In this document: one piece after another, positions 60,768 to 64,000 of the stretch
Layout of the letters: every line of letters starts with the position of its first letter
Position numbering within the stretch: position 1 is the stretch's first letter
From: JAJNPS01 sp031378845
Lineage (GTDB): Bacteria > Pseudomonadota > Alphaproteobacteria > Rhodobacterales > Rhodobacteraceae
Assembly: GCA_031378845.1 (NCBI GenBank)
Contig: JANNES010000015.1
Location: forward strand, 62,001-126,000
DNA length: 64,000 nt
Reading direction: 5' to 3'
Position numbers and translations under genes: made by a program
Notes under the pieces: model-generated
Database searches by the model: none
What the model saw: only the letters and a program-made list of their open reading frames with translations
Told to the model about the DNA's origin: nothing

Positions 60768-61193
60768 ATGTCCGGCTTTGATCTGTCCGCGTTCCTGCCC
60801 TATCAGCTGGCCGTCGCGGCGGCCCGCATCTCCAAAGCCTTTGCCGAGCGTTACCGGTCCGAGTTTGGCCTTTCGATCCCGGAATGGCGGGTACTGGCCC
60901 ATCTGGCGCAATCGGATGCGGTGTCGGTCCGCGAGATCCATGCCCGCGTTGACATGGACAAATCCAAAGTCTCGCGCGCGGCAGCCCGCTTGGAAGCCGC
61001 GGGCCTGATCGAAAAACGCATCCATCCCGGCGACCGCCGCCTGATCGAGCTGCGCCTGACGGGCCCGGGGCGCGACCTGATCGCGCGTATCCTGCCCATC
61101 GCGGAAACCTACCAGCAAGAGGTGCTAGCCCAGATCGGCCCCGATGCCCCCGCCCTGCGCCGCGCCCTGCAAACGCTGATGGGGCTGCCATGA
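60768..61193 (+). CDS. MarR family regulator of the tyrosine catabolic cluster
   Basis: The 141-residue product has the MarR winged helix: FGLSIPEWRVLAHLAQSDAV, VSVREIHARVDMDKSKVSRA and a wing with IHPGDRRLIELRLT. ATG 60768 begins MSGFDLSAFLPYQLAVAAAR. It overlaps maiA by four bases, so regulator and enzyme are coupled. Similar MarR-maiA pairs next to hmgA/fahA in Rhodobacterales suggest it represses the homogentisate genes and responds to a pathway intermediate. Confidence 0.88.
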   Translation: MSGFDLSAFLPYQLAVAAARISKAFAERYRSEFGLSIPEWRVLAHLAQSDAVSVREIHARVDMDKSKVSRAAARLEAAGLIEKRIHPGDRRLIELRLTGPGRDLIARILPIAETYQQEVLAQIGPDAPALRRALQTLMGLP

Positions 61194-61813
61194 TCACGCT
61201 TTTCGACTACTGGCGCTCATCTGCGGCCTACCGGGTGCGCATCGCGCTGAACCTCTTGGGGCTGGCGTACACTTCGGTGCCGGTTGATCTCTTGAGCGAT
61301 GCGCAAAAGTCGCCTGAAAACCTCGCGCGCAATCCACAAGGGCTGGTGCCCACGCTGATGATCGACGGGCTGACCCTGACCCAATCGCTGGCCATCGTTG
61401 AATATCTGCACGACACGCGTGGCGGCCTCTTGCCTGAGGATGCATCCGGTCGCGCCCGTGTGCGCGCGCTGTGCTATGCCGTGGCAATGGAGATGGCCCC
61501 GATCGCGAACCTGTCGATGCGCCGTCGCATCGCTGCCCTGTCCCAAGGCCAGATCTCCGCCGACGACTGGCAACGCGAGGTTATCTTGCGCGGATTGCCG
61601 GCGTTCGAGGCGATGCTGGACCATCCCGCCACGGGACGGTTCTGCCATGGCGACCGGCCCAGCATGGCCGATCTGTGTCTTGTCCCTCAGGTCTATAACG
61701 CTGAACGCGTCAACATCGACGTGACACCCTACCCGACGGTCGCCGCCATCACGGCGCGCCTTCGCGCGTTGTCGGCATTTGGCGCAGCGCATCCCGACCG
61801 CGTGAAACCCTGA
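61190..61813 (+). CDS. maiA: Maleylacetoacetate isomerase
   Basis: This glutathione-dependent zeta-class GST isomerises maleylacetoacetate to fumarylacetoacetate, linking HmgA and FahA. The 207-residue protein begins MITLFDYWRSSAAYRVRIAL with the catalytic SSxxxRVR motif. NPQGLVPTLMIDGLTLTQSL and AIVEYLHDTRGG form the glutathione site. VPQVYNAERVNIDVTPYP is typical of MaiA. It is convergent with the DUF1523-like gene; the stop codons adjoin. Confidence 0.94.
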   Translation: MITLFDYWRSSAAYRVRIALNLLGLAYTSVPVDLLSDAQKSPENLARNPQGLVPTLMIDGLTLTQSLAIVEYLHDTRGGLLPEDASGRARVRALCYAVAMEMAPIANLSMRRRIAALSQGQISADDWQREVILRGLPAFEAMLDHPATGRFCHGDRPSMADLCLVPQVYNAERVNIDVTPYPTVAAITARLRALSAFGAAHPDRVKP

Positions 61814-62494
61814 TTACTTCTTGGCCCGCCACGTCGAAAACCAGGCCCTGATCCTGCCAAAGAACCCTGACGCCTCGGCGCGTGCCGCATCCGCCTTGGC
61901 GTCCACCGCATCCCAGGTATCGCCTACCCCGGCCAGTGCTGGATCAATCGTCCGCTCGCGGAACTGCAGCCACATCCGCCGCACCATGAAAATCGCCAGC
62001 GCCAGGGCTGTCAGGAGGATGATGTTGACCCAAGGGATGATCCGCACATCCGGCCCTGCGACGGGGTTGATCGCAACCGCGTTGGGGAATGTCGACAACC
62101 ACTCCAGCCGCCAGCCGTAATGCGTGACCGCCACCCAGGTCGGCGCGGCCTTGTCCGATTTCAGGTTCGCGGCCTCGGCCTGCAACGTGCTGCTGTCCCA
62201 TTTGAAATAGGGCGGCCAGATCCAGCCGGTATCTTCGTTGCGGTACACCATCACCGTGCGCCCGTCCGGGTACACCGCGTCGATAAACCGGATGTCGCGC
62301 GTGTCAGCCTGCATCTCGGTTCCCGTCCCGGTATCGCCGCTGGAATAAAAGATCGCATTCGCCCCGATCGGCGTCAGCTTGTTATAGGTGTTGATGATCT
62401 GCACCACATCGTGCTGCGGCAGGGTGTAGTGCAGGAACAGCCCGACGATGAGCAGCAAAAGGATGCGAAATCCCCATTTGATCTTGGTCCACAT
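61814..62494 (-). CDS. DUF1523-like membrane protein
   Basis: The 226-residue product has an N-terminal span (ILLLLIVGLFLHYTLPQHDV) and a C-terminal span (VNIILLTALALAIFMVRRMW) enclosing a periplasmic domain (NAIFYSSGDTGTGTEMQADT, VMVYRNEDTGWIWPPYFKWD, ATHYGWR-like THYGWRLEW). This matches the DUF1523 family known from Rhodobacterales. It is the last of three closely spaced minus-strand genes (12-base gap to the next). Function unknown. Confidence 0.75.
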   Translation of the reverse strand: MWTKIKWGFRILLLLIVGLFLHYTLPQHDVVQIINTYNKLTPIGANAIFYSSGDTGTGTEMQADTRDIRFIDAVYPDGRTVMVYRNEDTGWIWPPYFKWDSSTLQAEAANLKSDKAAPTWVAVTHYGWRLEWLSTFPNAVAINPVAGPDVRIIPWVNIILLTALALAIFMVRRMWLQFRERTIDPALAGVGDTWDAVDAKADAARAEASGFFGRIRAWFSTWRAKK

Positions 62495-62506
62495 CGGTCG
62501 GGCTCC

Positions 62507-62788
62507 TTACCAGTTCACGGCATAGATGATGGTCACAAAGACGATCATGGGGATGATGTAGATCAGCCACAAGAGCCGCCGTTTCAACCCGTGCCGGTAC
62601 ACGTCCATCCCGGCCTCGATAAAGGCCGTCCGATCGGCCTCGGGCACATCTTCGCGGGCGGGATCGGTATCCCATTCCTTTTCCAGCTTTTCCCGCCGGA
62701 CGGATTTGGAATAGATCGACACCAGAAAATACACCACCGTCAGCCCGATCAGGGCCAGCACGATCAACCGCGCCATTCCGACAATCAT
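62507..62788 (-). CDS. Two-span small membrane protein
   Basis: From ATG 62788 the 93-residue protein has a first span (MARLIVLALIGLTVVYFLVS), a charged cytoplasmic stretch (SVRREKLEKEWDTDPAREDV) and a second span (LLWLIYIIPMIVFVTIIYAV). Its start overlaps the upstream gene by four bases. I do not recognise the family beyond recurring with the DUF1523-like neighbour in this operon. A role as a partner subunit of that membrane protein is a guess. Confidence 0.7.
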   Translation of the reverse strand: MIVGMARLIVLALIGLTVVYFLVSIYSKSVRREKLEKEWDTDPAREDVPEADRTAFIEAGMDVYRHGLKRRLLWLIYIIPMIVFVTIIYAVNW

Positions 62789-64000
62789 CTGCGCCCCCTG
62801 TCCACCGCACCCCAAGGTCCGACGATCCGCCCCAGATCGCGCGCCGGTTTCGGCCCTGCGGCCATCTGCGGGCGCTGCGCCTCATCCATGCCGGGCTCCG
62901 GCCCGAACAGCGCCGTACGCGCGCCTTCCTTGTCCACCTGATACTCCCGCGCCAGGAAATCGGCCACATACGTCTGCTTGCGCTCGGACCAGGTGGCATA
63001 ATGGGTGTAAAACAGTTCCTTGTGCACGATGAACATCTGCCGGACATCCAGGGGCGCAAGCTCGCTCAGCAGCATGTTGACCAGATCGCGGTCCTTGCCC
63101 GCCCGCGCCCGCAACGTGTAGAAATAGCTAGGATGCTCCGACGTGATGCGCGGCCAGTCCCCCGCCTTTTCCACCCAAGCCAGCACCGCCGCCAGCCCCA
63201 GAAACTCTTGCGGCAGCGCGGACCCGAGCTTGTAGGCGATCTTGCGCAATTCCGTCCGCCGCGCGTCGCCGATCTCGATCCCCAAGGCGTCCGCCGCCTC
63301 GACCAGGATGAAGTCCATCTTCTGGCGCAGCACCGCCCCCGCATCCATCCCCCGCGCCTGTACGATGGGTTCCACCAGCTGGTTGCGCTCCAGCCAGTCG
63401 GCGATGCGGTTGCGTTCCGACAGGTCCATCACCGGGTTCATCGGCACAGAACCGAGGGATTCTTTCGGCAGGGTCGAGATCATCCCTGGCTGCGGTACAT
63501 CGCGAAAAAGGTAGACGCCGCCGAAATGCGAGGTCCAGAAATTCGGTTGCTCGAATGTCATCGCCGGCAACGCTATCGGCACCCGCGTTACATCGCCGGT
63601 CTTTTTCGCCAGCCCGATCATCTCGGCGATCAGCACATCATCGCGCCAGCCGTCCGGTTCCTGCCGGAACCGCTCGATCAGCGTGGCAAGCTTTCCCGCA
63701 TCCGCCACATGCCCGCCGATGGTATCCGCCTCCACCGTGATCTTGCGCATCTCGATCAGGCTTGCCGGTGTGTCCACCGCATAGACCGAATTCTGTAACT
63801 CACCGCACACCGCATCCCGCGCCGTCAGGGCGAACAACTGCGCCTCGTTGGTCTCGATGAACTGGGTCAGGATCCCCCGGCTGGTGGAGAACTTGATGTT
63901 CAGAAGCGGCGCATCCTTCTGCGCTGTGGAGAGCAGAATGAACTGCCGGTTCGCCCCGTTGGGGTTGAGGTAGAGGTCGTCATTGAGCTCATCCCCGATC
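62785..64000 (-). CDS. Hypothetical soluble protein, partial at right edge
   Basis: The frame is open to the window edge, so the N-terminus is missing; about 405 codons are visible. The visible part begins IGDELNDDLYLNPNGANRQF and contains NIKFSTSRGILTQFIETNEA, RKITVEADTIGGHVADAG and FVPMNPVMDL-like SVPMNPVMDLSERNRIADWL. There is no membrane span or signal in the visible part. I recall similar conserved proteins of unknown function (perhaps a DUF6638-type family) in Rhodobacterales but cannot confirm the family. It is the first visible gene of the three-gene operon. Confidence 0.6.
   Translation of the reverse strand, partial: IGDELNDDLYLNPNGANRQFILLSTAQKDAPLLNIKFSTSRGILTQFIETNEAQLFALTARDAVCGELQNSVYAVDTPASLIEMRKITVEADTIGGHVADAGKLATLIERFRQEPDGWRDDVLIAEMIGLAKKTGDVTRVPIALPAMTFEQPNFWTSHFGGVYLFRDVPQPGMISTLPKESLGSVPMNPVMDLSERNRIADWLERNQLVEPIVQARGMDAGAVLRQKMDFILVEAADALGIEIGDARRTELRKIAYKLGSALPQEFLGLAAVLAWVEKAGDWPRITSEHPSYFYTLRARAGKDRDLVNMLLSELAPLDVRQMFIVHKELFYTHYATWSERKQTYVADFLAREYQVDKEGARTALFGPEPGMDEAQRPQMAAGPKPARDLGRIVGPWGAVDRGRR

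Overview
The window looks like a chromosomal segment from a GC-rich alphaproteobacterium of the Rhodobacterales (Roseobacter/Rhodobacter group). This rests on protein content: two choice-of-anchor-L/Hint proteins, the serC-serA arrangement with hairpins in the serC leader, a DUF1523-like membrane protein, a class III (glutathione-dependent) formaldehyde dehydrogenase, and an hmgA/fahA/maiA tyrosine branch. I see no rRNA, tRNA, CRISPR array, plasmid origin or intact insertion sequence.

Left part (1-13948) is mostly housekeeping. It holds the end of a YcaQ-like protein, a MarR regulator next to a frameshifted membrane-protein gene with a shared dyad, a LOG-family protein, a phosphotransferase, lysine/peptidoglycan genes dapD and dapE, two paralogous Hint-domain surface proteins, rnr and a lytic transglycosylase. 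A broken serine recombinase (13987-14400) marks old mobile DNA.

Middle part (14663-39409) is accessory catabolism, largely on the minus strand. One operon (24367 down to 14663) joins a five-gene peptide-type ABC importer to a class V PLP enzyme, an FCD/GntR regulator and an AceE-like thiamine enzyme with no E2/E3 partners. A second operon (30980 down to 24536) joins a sugar ABC importer to a mutarotase, galactonate dehydratase (dgoD) and a DapA-like aldolase, with a divergent SDR dehydrogenase and its own FCD/GntR regulator. Together they could form a non-phosphorylating galactose/galactonate-type route to pyruvate plus an aldehyde. FadR-type operator dyads (TTTGTCAGACAAA-like) precede both operons. 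Next come a two-gene operon of a PanB-like protein and a membrane desaturase, and a LacI regulator. After that lies a graveyard: an alpha-glucosidase fragment abuts, within a few bases of 36190, a decayed sugar ABC operon (truncated binding protein with a stop, frameshifted ATPase, intact permease, shattered SDR).

Right part (39752-64000) is again mainly core. It has cytochrome c', two I78-type inhibitor lipoproteins, adhC, a cupredoxin, an NYN/LOTUS-type protein, a LysR regulator, RidA, zapE, a cupin, a TauE-like exporter, serB, a CPA2 antiporter and serC-serA. The serC leader has hairpins, and three 11-bp-phased repeats precede serA. A calcineurin-type phosphatase and two small membrane proteins follow. 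The tyrosine catabolic cluster (fahA, DUF1428, hmgA, MFS, MarR, maiA) and a three-gene membrane/hypothetical operon cut by the right edge close the window.

All statements come from reading sequence and recalled family knowledge. No database search was run. Clustered frameshifts are interpreted as gene decay, but single ones could be assembly errors.
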